Below, piece by piece: positions 51,834 to 61,139 of a stretch of DNA of 64,000 nt (the stretch's first letter is position 1; every line of letters begins with the position of its first letter). The notes beneath the pieces were generated by a model that was not told the DNA's origin, did not search any database, and worked only from the letters and a program-made list of their open reading frames with translations. Source of the DNA: Novosphingobium sp. NDB2Meth1. Lineage in GTDB: Bacteria > Pseudomonadota > Alphaproteobacteria > Sphingomonadales > Sphingomonadaceae. The stretch lies in assembly GCF_900117425.1 (NCBI RefSeq), contig NZ_FPEH01000014.1, positions 434,001 to 498,000 of the forward strand. Reading direction: 5' to 3'. The translations under genes and the position numbers were made by a program.

Positions 51834-53096
51834 CGGCACTTCGCGAAGGGTTCCGCGCGGATTGATCCGGCGGAACAGGCGGCCATGCTCGCTCCATAGC
51901 ACCAGCACCAGCGCGCTCAGCCCGCACGCGAGAAACGCGAGCGCGAGCGGCAGCGCGGTGCCATCATAGGCCAGGCCGATCACCATGCCGAGGCCGGAGC
52001 CGATGATCATGCGCAGGAACGCCTGTACCGAACTTGCCGCGCCGGCCATGTGCGCAAAGGGCTGCAGTGCAATGGAGCTGAAGTTCGCGCCGATGAAGCC
52101 CACCATGCAGATGTTGAGCGCGATGACCGGCATGAACTCGAGCAAAGTCTCACCCGGACGGGACGCATTCCAAACCTGAAGCGCACTTAAGGTCAGGGAC
52201 ATGAGCACTGCGGCGTGGCTCACCCGGCGCGCGCCAAAGCGTTCGACGATGCGCGAGTTGAAGAAGCTGGCGAAGGCCATGCACAGCGCCGTCGCGCCGA
52301 AGATGAGCGGGAACCACGTGCCCGCGCCGAAGTGCTCGCCCACCAGTTGCTGCGCGCAGTTCACATAGCCGAACAGTGCACCAAGAATGAGGCCGCCGCC
52401 GATGACATAGCCGAACGAGCTGCGGTTCGACGCGGCGGTGACCATGTTGGTGGCGATCGTCATCGGGCGGATCGGCTGGCGGTTGGCGGGATCGAGCGTT
52501 TCCTCGAGGCGGAACCAGACCCAGAAGCCAAGGATCACCGAGAGCACGGCGAGCAGCGCGAAGATCCAGCGCCAGCTCGCGACGAGCAGCACAAGCAGGC
52601 CAATGCTGGGCGCGACCATCGGGACAAGCATGAAGATGACGGTAATCGTCGACATCTGCCGCGCCATTGCATCGCCGCCGTGGCGGTCTCTGATGATCGC
52701 GGAAGGCAGCACCGAGAGGCCCGCGCTGCCGATCGCCTGGGCGGCGCGCAGCACGAGCAGCGTGGTGAAATCGTTAACCAGCGCGCAGCCAAGCGAGAGC
52801 ACGACATAGATGGCGAGCCCGACGAGCAGCACCGGACGGCGCCCGTAGCGGTCTGCCAGCGAGCCGGGAATGAGCGCACCGATCCCGCCGCCGATCAGGA
52901 AAATGCCGACAATCAGCTGGCGCCGGTTGGGGTCGGTCACCGCGAGATCCTGCGCAATTCCGGCGAGCGCGGGAAGCATGGCATCGATCGCCAGCGCCTG
53001 CAGCGCCATCGACATCGCCATCAGCACCACGAATTCACGCGGGCCCATGCGGGACGCGCCGGGTCGGCTGGTTGAGGCGGAAGGGACGGACGTCAT
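51813..53096 (-). CDS. Bcr/CflA-family MFS drug efflux transporter
   Basis: A 427-residue, 12-helix membrane protein. MALQALAIDAMLPALAGIAQDL, the motif A PGSLADRYGRRPVLLVGL (residues about 76-95) and RAAQAIGSAGLSVLPSAIIRD with the motif C-like proline/glycine pattern are typical of Bcr/CflA. It should export drugs such as bicyclomycin or sulphonamides by proton antiport; the substrate cannot be told from the sequence. It is divergent from dinB with 78 bp between them. Confidence 0.85.
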   Translation of the reverse strand: MTSVPSASTSRPGASRMGPREFVVLMAMSMALQALAIDAMLPALAGIAQDLAVTDPNRRQLIVGIFLIGGGIGALIPGSLADRYGRRPVLLVGLAIYVVLSLGCALVNDFTTLLVLRAAQAIGSAGLSVLPSAIIRDRHGGDAMARQMSTITVIFMLVPMVAPSIGLLVLLVASWRWIFALLAVLSVILGFWVWFRLEETLDPANRQPIRPMTIATNMVTAASNRSSFGYVIGGGLILGALFGYVNCAQQLVGEHFGAGTWFPLIFGATALCMAFASFFNSRIVERFGARRVSHAAVLMSLTLSALQVWNASRPGETLLEFMPVIALNICMVGFIGANFSSIALQPFAHMAGAASSVQAFLRMIIGSGLGMVIGLAYDGTALPLALAFLACGLSALVLVLWSEHGRLFRRINPRGTLREVPLPDTHC

Positions 53097-53174
53097 GACA
53101 TCAGCCTATAGGCAGGTCGGACACTTGTTCCCAGCGCTTTATGCTGCACTGCGAAAAGGGGTAGGGTGCGCGCG

Positions 53175-54311
53175 ATGTCCGTGCAACCGCCCCATGATCC
53201 GGATGACGAGGAGACCGCAAGCGGTCTGCGCAAGGTGATCCATATCGACATGGACGCCTTCTTTGCGAGCGTCGAGCAGCGCGACAATCCCGAATTGCGC
53301 GGCAAGCCGGTGGCGGTGGGCGGCTCATCGGCGCGGGGCGTGGTGGCGGCGGCAAGCTATGAAGCGCGCGTGTTCGGGGTGCGCTCCGCCATGCCCTCGG
53401 TCCGTGCGGCGCGGCTCTGCCCGGAGTTGATTTTCTGCAAGCCGCGGTTCGATGTCTACAAGGCGGTTTCGCAACAGATCCGCTCCGTTTTCCTGCACTT
53501 TACCCCGCATGTCGAGCCGCTTTCGCTCGACGAGGCCTATCTCGATGTGACCGATGACTTGCGCGGCATCGGTTCGGCGACGCGGATTGCCGAGCTGATC
53601 CGGGCTCGGATCAAGGCAGAGACGGGGCTGACCGCGAGCGCGGGTGTCTCCTACAACAAGTTCCTCGCCAAGATCGCCAGCGACCAGAACAAGCCCGACG
53701 GGATGTGCGTGATCCGACCGGGCGAGGGGGCGGCGTTTGTCGCCAAGCTGCCGGTGAAGCGCTTCCACGGCGTCGGTCCGCGCGGGGCGGAGAAGATGGC
53801 GGCGCTTGGCATCGAGACAGGTGCGGACCTCGCGATGCGCGACCTTGCCTTCCTGCGCCAGCATTTTGGTTCGCAGGCCGATTACCTCTACCGTGCAGCG
53901 CGGGGGATCGACCTCAGGCGGGTGCGGGCGGACCGGCCGCGCAAGTCGGTCGGTGGCGAGCGCACGTTCGAGCGCGACATCGGCAGCGGCCCCGCGCTGC
54001 GCGAGGTGCTCGAGCGGATCATCACGCTGGTGTGGGAGCGGATCGAACGCAGCGGCGCGCGCGGGCGGACGGTGACGCTCAAGCTCAAGGACACCGGCTT
54101 TCGCACGATCACGCGGGCGAAATCGCTCCCCGCGCCGGTGGCGGATGAAGCGCAGTTTGCCGAGGCAGCGCGGGCGCTGCTCGACAGCGTGCTGCCCTTG
54201 CCGCAGCCGGTGCGGCTGATGGGGTTGACGCTCTCGGCGTTGGAGGAAGAGGGCAGCGGGCCTGCACCGGCGGGCACCGATGCGGCCGAGCAGGGCAGTC
54301 TACCGTTCTGA
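53175..54311 (+). CDS. dinB: DNA polymerase IV
   Basis: Error-prone Y-family polymerase. The 378-residue protein shows KVIHIDMDAFFASVEQRDNP (first catalytic Asp pair), YEARVFGVRSAMPSV, the catalytic PLSLDEAYLDVT, ASAGVSYNKFLAKIASD and the little-finger domain. It ends in EQGSLPF, a sliding-clamp-binding motif. ATG 53175 is chosen; GTG 53166 is also in frame. I do not see a LexA box of certain quality upstream. Confidence 0.93.
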   Translation: MSVQPPHDPDDEETASGLRKVIHIDMDAFFASVEQRDNPELRGKPVAVGGSSARGVVAAASYEARVFGVRSAMPSVRAARLCPELIFCKPRFDVYKAVSQQIRSVFLHFTPHVEPLSLDEAYLDVTDDLRGIGSATRIAELIRARIKAETGLTASAGVSYNKFLAKIASDQNKPDGMCVIRPGEGAAFVAKLPVKRFHGVGPRGAEKMAALGIETGADLAMRDLAFLRQHFGSQADYLYRAARGIDLRRVRADRPRKSVGGERTFERDIGSGPALREVLERIITLVWERIERSGARGRTVTLKLKDTGFRTITRAKSLPAPVADEAQFAEAARALLDSVLPLPQPVRLMGLTLSALEEEGSGPAPAGTDAAEQGSLPF

Positions 54312-54785
54312 GGCCAGCCACTGGTCGCGGATCGCAAGCGCGGTGTGGACGACCTTGCCGGTGCTGGCCGGCAGGGCATCGAGCGCGAAGAACGCGGCTT
54401 CGGCAATCTCGCGCCCGTCAGCGTGGGGTGTGCCCTCGCTGGTGCCGGAGACGAGTTCGATCCGGTTGATCCAGCCGCCGGGCATGCGGCGCAGATCAGT
54501 GCCGACCCATGCAGCGTCAACCAACTGGCAGCCCGCTTCTTCGAGCAGTTCACGTGCGGCGGCGCTGGCCGGGTCTTCGCCGCGGGCGAGACCGCCGCCC
54601 GGCAAGAGCCAGCGGTCTCGTTCATGATAGCTGTGGCGGACGAGCAGCAGGCGCCCGGCGTGATCGAAGGCCAGCACGCCGCAACCACGCATTTCGCGCC
54701 GCATCAGGCCCCATATGCGCAAGCGGATCGGTTGGCCGATGCGCAGCAGCGCGCGGTGGAGCGGAGGCGGCAGCCGTGAAAGCAC
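54300..54785 (-). CDS. Nudix hydrolase
   Basis: A 161-residue protein with a complete Nudix box GGLARGEDPASAAARELLEEAG (residues about 62-84; written here as G-x5-E-x7-REL-x-EE-x-G). The fold start is CGVLAFDHAGRLLLVRHSY. The substrate is unknown. It starts 3 nt after the dps stop on the same strand and overlaps dinB's end by 12 nt. Confidence 0.85.
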   Translation of the reverse strand: MLSRLPPPLHRALLRIGQPIRLRIWGLMRREMRGCGVLAFDHAGRLLLVRHSYHERDRWLLPGGGLARGEDPASAAARELLEEAGCQLVDAAWVGTDLRRMPGGWINRIELVSGTSEGTPHADGREIAEAAFFALDALPASTGKVVHTALAIRDQWLASER

Positions 54786-54788
54786 CGA

Positions 54789-55244
54789 CTAGCCGAGGAT
54801 CGAGCTCAGGAACCAAACCCGCTGCTCGGCCTGGTCGGTCCAGTCGTCGGCCATGCCTTCGGTGGCGTTGTCGCCCGCTTCGGTCGCGGCGGCCTTGGCG
54901 GCGCGGATGCGCTTCACCAGCGCGGCGTTGTCATCGCGCAGCGCGGCGACCATCGCCATGGCATCGACACCGCTGCGGTCGTCGTCGGCAATCGCGGTGC
55001 GGCCGGCAATGGCGCCGATCGAGGTTAGCGTATTGCCGCCGTTCTTGCGCACGCGTTCGGCGATCACGTCGGTCAGCGCGAAGAGTTCGGTTGCTTGCCT
55101 ATCGAACAGCAGGTGCAGATCGTGGAACTGCGGGCCCTTCACGTGCCAGTGGTAGTTCTTGGTCTTGAGATAGAGCGCAAAGTAATCGGCGAGGAGGCCG
55201 TTGAGCGTATCGATGAGGGCCTTGGCGGCATTGTCACCGGGCAT
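54789..55244 (-). CDS. dps: Dps-family ferritin-like protein
   Basis: Starvation-time DNA protection and iron storage as a dodecamer. The 151-residue protein has LNGLLADYFALYLKTKNYHWHVKGPQFHDLHLLFDRQATELF, containing the ferroxidase His, Asp and Glu residues of the interface, and DVIAERVRKNGG. The C-terminus lacks the basic tail of E. coli Dps, so DNA binding may be weak. It is probably co-transcribed with the Nudix gene. Confidence 0.9.
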   Translation of the reverse strand: MPGDNAAKALIDTLNGLLADYFALYLKTKNYHWHVKGPQFHDLHLLFDRQATELFALTDVIAERVRKNGGNTLTSIGAIAGRTAIADDDRSGVDAMAMVAALRDDNAALVKRIRAAKAAATEAGDNATEGMADDWTDQAEQRVWFLSSILG

Positions 55245-55348
55245 GGGCTGCGTCCTTCCAAAAGAGGTGTTGGCTTGCGGATGGTTCTACACCCGTTGCG
55301 CGCGGAAGTTTCACGCAAGTTTCGGGTTTGGGTGATCGCTGTTGTCGA

Positions 55349-56521
55349 TCAGTCCGCATTGGCGCGCGGGGCCATGCGCAGCACCGCCGCGCCGGCAAGC
55401 GCAGAGATCAGCGAGCCGCCCAGCACGCCGAGCTTGGCATCCTCGACCAGCTGCGGTGCGGCGGTGAAGGCGAGCCCGCCGATGAACAGGCTCATGGTGA
55501 AACCGATGCCGCATAGCAGCGCCATGCCCCACAGGTGGAGCAGGCCCGCACCCGCCGGCCGGGCAGCGATGCCGAGCCGTTCGCAGCCGAGCACCGCCAG
55601 CATGACGCCCGCCTGCTTGCCGAGGATCAGGCCCAGCGCGATGCCGAGGGGGAGCGGCGCCAGCGGATCGCCTGCCCCCAGCGCCACGCCCGCGTTGGCT
55701 AGACCGAACAAGGGCACGATCAGGAAGCCGCTCACCCCGACGAGCGCGTGTTCGAGCCGCAGCAGGGGACTGTCCCCATGGCGATCGAGCGCGACCGGGA
55801 TGGTGAACGCGGCGAGGACGCCGGCGACGGTGGCGTGGATGCCCGAGTGAAGCACCGCGAACCACAGCGCTGCGGCAAGAACCAGATAGGACACAAGCGC
55901 GCGTACACCGAATCGGTTCAGAGCAACCATGGCCGCGAACAGGACGAGTGCCAGTACCAGCCAGATCAAATGCAGGGATGTCGTGTAGAAAACAGCGATG
56001 ACAGCAATTGCGCCGATGTCATCGACGACCGCAACTGTGAGCAGGAACAGCCGCACCGATCGTGGCACGCGGCTGCCCAGCAAGGCGAGTACGCCGAGTG
56101 CGAAAGCGATGTCGGTCGCAGCCGGGATGGCCCATCCGCCGCGCAGTTCCGGATGGCTGCCTGTCACTGCGATGTAGACCAGCGCGGGCGCTGCCATACC
56201 CGCCATTGCGGCAATCACCGGGAGGCGGCGGCGGGCGCTGTCAGCCAGCGCGCCCATCACGAATTCTCGCTTTATTTCAAGGCCAACGACGAAGAAAAAC
56301 ACGGCCATCAAGCCATCGTTGATCCATGCATGAAGGCTCTCGAGCTTCGCCACCGGACTCCACGGCAGGGCGTGCAGGAAGAGCTCGTGCCAGGCATGCG
56401 CGAGCGACGAATTGGCGAGTGCGAGCGCCACGCCGGCACAGGCCATGAGCACGAGGCCGGGTGCCGCCTCGCTCGCCGCGATCTTGCTGCGCAGGCCGCC
56501 GGAACCACTGTTTCTCGCCAT
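55349..56521 (-). CDS. nhaA: Na+/H+ antiporter NhaA
   Basis: Exchanges protons for sodium at the inner membrane. The 390-residue protein has WINDGLMAVFFFVVGLEIKREF, the ion-site double aspartate VAVVDDIGAIAVIAVFY, AATDIAFALGVLALLGSRVP and the C-terminal GFTMSLFIGGLAF. The length matches the family. It is divergent from the exopolysaccharide gene pair. Confidence 0.95.
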   Translation of the reverse strand: MARNSGSGGLRSKIAASEAAPGLVLMACAGVALALANSSLAHAWHELFLHALPWSPVAKLESLHAWINDGLMAVFFFVVGLEIKREFVMGALADSARRRLPVIAAMAGMAAPALVYIAVTGSHPELRGGWAIPAATDIAFALGVLALLGSRVPRSVRLFLLTVAVVDDIGAIAVIAVFYTTSLHLIWLVLALVLFAAMVALNRFGVRALVSYLVLAAALWFAVLHSGIHATVAGVLAAFTIPVALDRHGDSPLLRLEHALVGVSGFLIVPLFGLANAGVALGAGDPLAPLPLGIALGLILGKQAGVMLAVLGCERLGIAARPAGAGLLHLWGMALLCGIGFTMSLFIGGLAFTAAPQLVEDAKLGVLGGSLISALAGAAVLRMAPRANAD

Positions 56522-56622
56522 TCTCGAACCAATCCTTCGGCCTGGTAACGTTGCAACTATAGGTGTTCGAGCGTAATTTAAAGAAGGGGGAATAGTGCCT
56601 CTTTTGGCGCGAGGGCAAGGTC

Positions 56623-58050
56623 ATGGCGCCGTTTTACACGGCATTCGAGTGGCTCGGTCGTGTCGAGCATGAACTCCTTCTTTTCGCTGCGATCTGGTTC
56701 GCGGTGGGTTCCCTTGATGAACTTGGCGTTGACCTCCTCTGGCTCTGGCTGCGCATGACGGGGCGCGTGCGCACCGGCAAGGCGCCCGCGGATAGCGATG
56801 CGCCGCTGCGCGGGGTTGCGGTGGTGCTGGTTCCGGCGTGGCAGGAAGCAACCGTGGTCGGCGCTATGCTGCGCCATACGCTGAAGGTCTGGCCTCATGC
56901 CCAGTTGCGCGTCTACGCCGGGTGCTATCGCAACGATCCCGCCACGCTGGCCGCCATGGTGGCGGCGGCGGGCGATCCGCGGCTGCGGATCGTGGTGCAT
57001 GATTGCGCCGGGCCGACGACGAAGGCCGATTGCCTCAACCGGCTCTATGCCGCGCTGATCGAGGATGAGAAGCGAGGCGGTTTCCGGGCGCGGAGCGTGA
57101 TCCTGCACGATGCCGAGGACATGGTGCACCCGTCCGCGCTCGCGGCGCTCGACCGCGGGCTTGACGATGCCGACTTTGTGCAGTTGCCGGTGCGGCCCGA
57201 ACCTCAGGCGGGATCGCGCTGGATTGCCGGGCACTACTGCGACGAATTTGCCGAATCGCATGGCAAGGCGATGGTGGTGCGCGACTGGCTGGGGGTTGGC
57301 CTGCCGTCCGCCGGGGTCGGCTGCGCGTTCAGCCGCGCATCGGTCGAAGCGATCGCGGCGCGGCGCGGCACGGCGGAGCCCTTCGCTGCCGAATGCCTGA
57401 CCGAAGACTATGAATGCGGCCTGCTGGTTGGCCAGATCGGCGGCGCTGCGAAGTTCCTGCGCATGCGCGATGCCGAGGGGCAGCTCGTCGCGACGCGGGA
57501 GTTCTTTCCGGCGGGCCTCGGTTCGTCGGTCCGCCAGAAAACGCGGTGGATGCACGGGATCGCGTTCCAGGGCTGGGACCGGCTGGGCTGGGAAGCGCAC
57601 CCCCTCGAGCTGTGGATGCGGCTGCGCGATCGCCGTGCGCCGCTGACGGCCATCGTGCTGGCGGCGGCCTACATGCTGCTGATCATCTCGCCGGTGCTGC
57701 TGATCGCCGCGCATTTCGGCGTCTATCACCCGCAGCCGATCGATCCGCTGCTCAAGCTGCTGCTGGTGGCCAACTTTGCCGGTCTGGCCTGGCGCTGCCT
57801 GCTGCGCGCAGTGTTCACGACGCATGAATACTCGTTGGCCGAGGGGATCATGGCCGTGCTGCGCATGCCGCTGGCCAACGTCATCGCCATCATGGCCGGG
57901 CGCCGCGCTTTGGTGGCATACCTTGCGTCGCTCCACAGCGGGCGGGTGAAGTGGGATCACACCGTGCACGTCAAACATCCGGCACTGGCGGCCTTGCCCG
58001 CCTCCTCGCCTGCCCCATCTTTCGCCTCTCCGTTCCGCTCCGGGCGCTGA
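56623..58050 (+). CDS. NfrB-like membrane GT2 glycosyltransferase
   Basis: NfrB is the inner-membrane glycosyltransferase of the N4 phage receptor / exopolysaccharide system. The 475-residue protein has an N-terminal membrane segment and a GT2 domain with VVLVPAWQEATVVGAML, HDCAGPTTKADCLNRLY, the NfrB-typical metal site HDAEDMVHPSAL (around residue 165) and QKTRWMHGIAFQGWDR. Three or four C-terminal helices follow. It ends after these and so lacks the C-terminal MshEN (c-di-GMP binding) domain of E. coli NfrB. The OM-barrel-like gene follows by 12 nt. Confidence 0.78.
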   Translation: MAPFYTAFEWLGRVEHELLLFAAIWFAVGSLDELGVDLLWLWLRMTGRVRTGKAPADSDAPLRGVAVVLVPAWQEATVVGAMLRHTLKVWPHAQLRVYAGCYRNDPATLAAMVAAAGDPRLRIVVHDCAGPTTKADCLNRLYAALIEDEKRGGFRARSVILHDAEDMVHPSALAALDRGLDDADFVQLPVRPEPQAGSRWIAGHYCDEFAESHGKAMVVRDWLGVGLPSAGVGCAFSRASVEAIAARRGTAEPFAAECLTEDYECGLLVGQIGGAAKFLRMRDAEGQLVATREFFPAGLGSSVRQKTRWMHGIAFQGWDRLGWEAHPLELWMRLRDRRAPLTAIVLAAAYMLLIISPVLLIAAHFGVYHPQPIDPLLKLLLVANFAGLAWRCLLRAVFTTHEYSLAEGIMAVLRMPLANVIAIMAGRRALVAYLASLHSGRVKWDHTVHVKHPALAALPASSPAPSFASPFRSGR

Positions 58051-58062
58051 CCAGGGGACGGG

Positions 58063-59289
58063 ATGACACCGCGCCCTGCAACGCCGGAGCGCGGTAAGAA
58101 GGTTGCCCGTGGCCAGCCGGTGATCGCCCTCGCGATGGTCATTGGCCTTTGGATCGCGGTGCGCGTTTCGTTCATTGCACTTGGTGGCGATCCGGTGCCG
58201 GGTGGCAGTTCCGTGGCGCAGCACGCGCGCCCGTTGCCGGGAAATCATTCAGCCAGACGACCGATCGTGCCGCCGGCTCCCGGCCGGCAAAGCGCCCGGA
58301 TTGCTACGCTGGCCGTGCCCTATGTGCGGGGCAGAAATGGCGGCTCCGCTGCCCGCCGACCTGTAGCGACCCGACTTGCACATGGGTTCGCAGCGACCGG
58401 GAGCGGGGGAGCCCTCCTCGTTTCGAGCAGTGGTCCCGATGCGGCGATGATGCCGCCGGAAGAACTGGCTGCGGCCTACACACTGCCACAGCCTGCCGAT
58501 CCATCGTTCGGCAGTCCATCGACCGGCAGGTCACGCTTGACCTATCTCGCGCCCGCGTTCCGCGCAGGCGGCGGACCTGCGGCCGAGCCGGAACCGCACC
58601 GTCTGGCGCCCCCACACCGGTCGCACTGGTCGGCAGACGGCTGGCTGCTGCTGCGCGGCGGCAGTGAACTGCCCGCACTTGCAGCGGGGACTGCAGCTTA
58701 TGGCGGCAGTCAGGCAGGTGCGGTGCTGCGCTACGCGTTCGCGCCAGCCAGCGCGCTGCGACCGCAGGCCTATGTGCGGGTCTCGGGCGCGCTGGGGGGC
58801 AGGGTGCGGCAAAGCGAAGCCGCGCTGGGCCTGATGGTGCGGCCGGTGAAGGGTCTGCCGCTCGCGGTGCTCGGCGAAGCGCGGCTGCTGGATCAGCCCG
58901 GCCAGCTTCGCACCCGTCCGGTGGTCTTGGCGATCACCGAATTGCCGCCGCTGCGCCTGCCGCTGGGAACCGAGGCCGAGGCCTATGCCCAGGGTGGCTG
59001 GGCGGGCGGGCGCGATGCGACGGCCTTCTTTGATCTGGCCGCGACCCTGCAACACCGGGTGGTGCATCCGTTGCCGGGCTTGCAGCTCAGTGCGGGCGGC
59101 GGCGTATGGAGTGGCGGTCAGCGCGGGGCAACGCGGCTCGATGTAGGTCCGCGGGTGGAGCTGCGAACCATGCTCGGCCCGCCCTCGCGGCGGATCGGGG
59201 TGCGTGTCGGTGTCGACTGGCGCTTCCGTGTCGCCGGGCGGGCCGAGCCTGGATCCGGGCCGGCATTGACCGTGGCGGCGGGATTCTGA
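58063..59289 (+). CDS. NfrA C-terminal-like outer-membrane protein
   Basis: A 408-residue protein with an N-terminal membrane segment or signal (GQPVIALAMVIGLWIAVRVSFIAL), a long disordered Pro/Arg/Ala-rich part (to about residue 185) and a C-terminal beta-rich domain. This domain has HWSADGWLLLRGGSE, YGGSQAGAVLRYAF, AYVRVSGALGGRVRQSEAALGLMVRPVKGLPLAVLGEARL, a terminal RVGVDWRFRVAGR and a final Phe. The pattern resembles the NfrA C-terminal barrel. It lacks the TPR region of E. coli NfrA. With the NfrB-like gene it probably forms a glycan export pair. Confidence 0.6.
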   Translation: MTPRPATPERGKKVARGQPVIALAMVIGLWIAVRVSFIALGGDPVPGGSSVAQHARPLPGNHSARRPIVPPAPGRQSARIATLAVPYVRGRNGGSAARRPVATRLAHGFAATGSGGALLVSSSGPDAAMMPPEELAAAYTLPQPADPSFGSPSTGRSRLTYLAPAFRAGGGPAAEPEPHRLAPPHRSHWSADGWLLLRGGSELPALAAGTAAYGGSQAGAVLRYAFAPASALRPQAYVRVSGALGGRVRQSEAALGLMVRPVKGLPLAVLGEARLLDQPGQLRTRPVVLAITELPPLRLPLGTEAEAYAQGGWAGGRDATAFFDLAATLQHRVVHPLPGLQLSAGGGVWSGGQRGATRLDVGPRVELRTMLGPPSRRIGVRVGVDWRFRVAGRAEPGSGPALTVAAGF

Positions 59290-59352
59290 TGGGCAAAAAC
59301 CGGCGTCCAAGCGTTCCCAAGCGGCGGCGGAGCGGCTAGCCTGCGCTGCAGG

Positions 59353-60267
59353 ATGGATGTCTACCTCCCCATCGCGAATCTTTCGGTCAATGGCCTTGTC
59401 ATCGTCATGCTGGGAGCACTGACGGGGCTGCTTTCGGGCATGTTCGGCGTGGGCGGCGGGTTTCTGACGACTCCGCTGCTTATCTTCTACGGCGTTCCCC
59501 CCACGGTTGCGGCAGCTTCTGCGGCCAGCCAGGTGACCGGTGCCAGCGTTTCGGGCGCCTTCGCGCATGCCCGGCGCGGCGGGATCGACTATCAGATGGG
59601 CGGGGTGCTGGTGGCAGGCGGGGTGATCGGCACCGGACTCGGCGCGCTGCTCTTTCGGCTGCTCCAGGCGCTTGGCCAGATCGATACCGTGATCAACATC
59701 CTCTACGTGCTGATGCTGGGCGGGATCGGCGGACTGATGGCGCACGAAAGCCTCGGCGCGCTCAGGGCAGAACGCAGCGGCAAGCCCCAGCCGCCGCGCA
59801 AACGCCGCCACCATCCGCTCGTCGCCAGCTTGCCGCTGCGCTGGCGGTTCTACCGTTCGGGGCTCTACATCTCGCCGCTGGCGCCGCTGCTGCTGGGCAT
59901 CTTTACCGGCATCCTGACCATGCTGATGGGGATCGGCGGCGGGTTCATCCTTGTCCCCGCGATGCTCTACATCCTCGGCATGGGGGTGACGGTGGTGGTG
60001 GGCACCTCGCTGTTCCAGATCCTGTTCGTGACGATGGCGACGACGATGATGCATGCGCTGACCACGCGTGCGGTCGACATCGTGCTGGCGGTGCTGCTGC
60101 TGATCGGATCGGTGACGGGTGCGCAGCTGGGCGCGCAGTTCGCACAGAAGGCGAAGCCCGAGCAGTTGCGGCTGATCCTGGCCATTATCGTGCTCGGCGT
60201 GGCGATCCGCATGGCGCTCGGGCTCGGCTATCGCCCGGACGAGATCTACACCGTGGTGACGCAATGA
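59353..60267 (+). CDS. TauE/SafE-family sulfite/anion exporter
   Basis: A 304-residue membrane protein with about eight helices. The duplicated family motif is seen as GLLSGMFGVGGGFLTTPLLIFYGVP (residues about 25-50) and GILTMLMGIGGGFILVPAMLYILG (residues about 190-215). It may export sulphite or organosulphonates. The next gene overlaps its stop (ATGATG), and this pairing with a TIGR02186 protein is common in alphaproteobacteria. Confidence 0.88.
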   Translation: MDVYLPIANLSVNGLVIVMLGALTGLLSGMFGVGGGFLTTPLLIFYGVPPTVAAASAASQVTGASVSGAFAHARRGGIDYQMGGVLVAGGVIGTGLGALLFRLLQALGQIDTVINILYVLMLGGIGGLMAHESLGALRAERSGKPQPPRKRRHHPLVASLPLRWRFYRSGLYISPLAPLLLGIFTGILTMLMGIGGGFILVPAMLYILGMGVTVVVGTSLFQILFVTMATTMMHALTTRAVDIVLAVLLLIGSVTGAQLGAQFAQKAKPEQLRLILAIIVLGVAIRMALGLGYRPDEIYTVVTQ

Positions 60268-61022
60268 TGCTGCGGCTAGCAGGCTTGCTGCTTGCGCTGT
60301 TCCTGTGTGCCGGCGCGCGTGGGCCGATCCTTGTGCCCGAGATTTCGCAGCACGAGATCCAGGTGCGGCAGGGTTTCACCGGCGCGGACCTGCTGCTGTT
60401 CGGCGCCATCCTGACACCCGAAGGCGCACGCGCGGCGGGGGACTACGATATCGTCGTCCTGCTGGAAGGCCCGGCGCGGTCGATCGTGGTGCGCGAGAAG
60501 CGCAAGGTGGCGGGCATCTGGGTCAATGCCGACAGCACCGAGTTCCGCTCTGCCCCCAGCTTCTATGCGCTCGCCTCCTCGCGTCCGGTCGCCTCGCTGG
60601 TCGATGGCAAGACGGCGGCGATCTACGAAATGGGCCTCAAGTGGCTGCAGCTTTCGCCGGTCGGAGTGATCGATCCGGTGGAGCAGAAGCGCTTTTCGGA
60701 TGGTCTTGTCGATCTGATGCGGCGGCAGAAGCTCTATCAGGAAGACGAGAAGGCGGTGAAGATCAGTGGGCAAGTGCTCTATCAAGCGCGCATTTCGCTT
60801 CCCTCGAACGTGCAGACCGGGAACTATACCGCCGAAACCTTTGCGGTGCGCGAGGGGCGGGTTGTCGCCTCGGCGATCTCGCGCGTCACCGTTCGCAAGG
60901 AAGGTTTTGAACGGCTGGTGGCTTACAATGCGCAAGTCAACGGGTTCTTCTATGGCCTGTTTGCGGTGATCGTCTCGATCTCGATGGGCTGGATTGCGGG
61001 CCGACTTTTCGCGCTCGTCTAG
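60264..61022 (+). CDS. TIGR02186-family transmembrane protein
   Basis: A 252-residue protein of the TIGR02186 family. It has a signal peptide (LRLAGLLLALFLCAGARG), the LVPEISQHEIQVRQGFTGADLLLFGAI start of the domain, a periplasmic beta-rich part, and one C-terminal membrane helix (GFFYGLFAVIVSISMGWIAG). It is coupled to the TauE/SafE gene, so it is likely a periplasmic partner of that transporter. Confidence 0.85.
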   Translation: MMLRLAGLLLALFLCAGARGPILVPEISQHEIQVRQGFTGADLLLFGAILTPEGARAAGDYDIVVLLEGPARSIVVREKRKVAGIWVNADSTEFRSAPSFYALASSRPVASLVDGKTAAIYEMGLKWLQLSPVGVIDPVEQKRFSDGLVDLMRRQKLYQEDEKAVKISGQVLYQARISLPSNVQTGNYTAETFAVREGRVVASAISRVTVRKEGFERLVAYNAQVNGFFYGLFAVIVSISMGWIAGRLFALV

Positions 61023-61139
61023 CCGGTCCGCACGGTTGAGGGGCAGAACTTGGGCTGCTCTGGATGTTTAGCCAGTTTTTAACTGTCAAAGGTTAGGTCT
61101 GTTCCCCACGATGCCGTTCAAGGCGGGGAACAGGTGGCA

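Noticed and set aside
58531..60264. 577-codon leftward frame opposite the NfrA-like and TauE genes
   Set aside because: His/Arg/Gln-rich translation without domains. The opposite-strand genes have membrane and beta-strand patterns and coupled starts.
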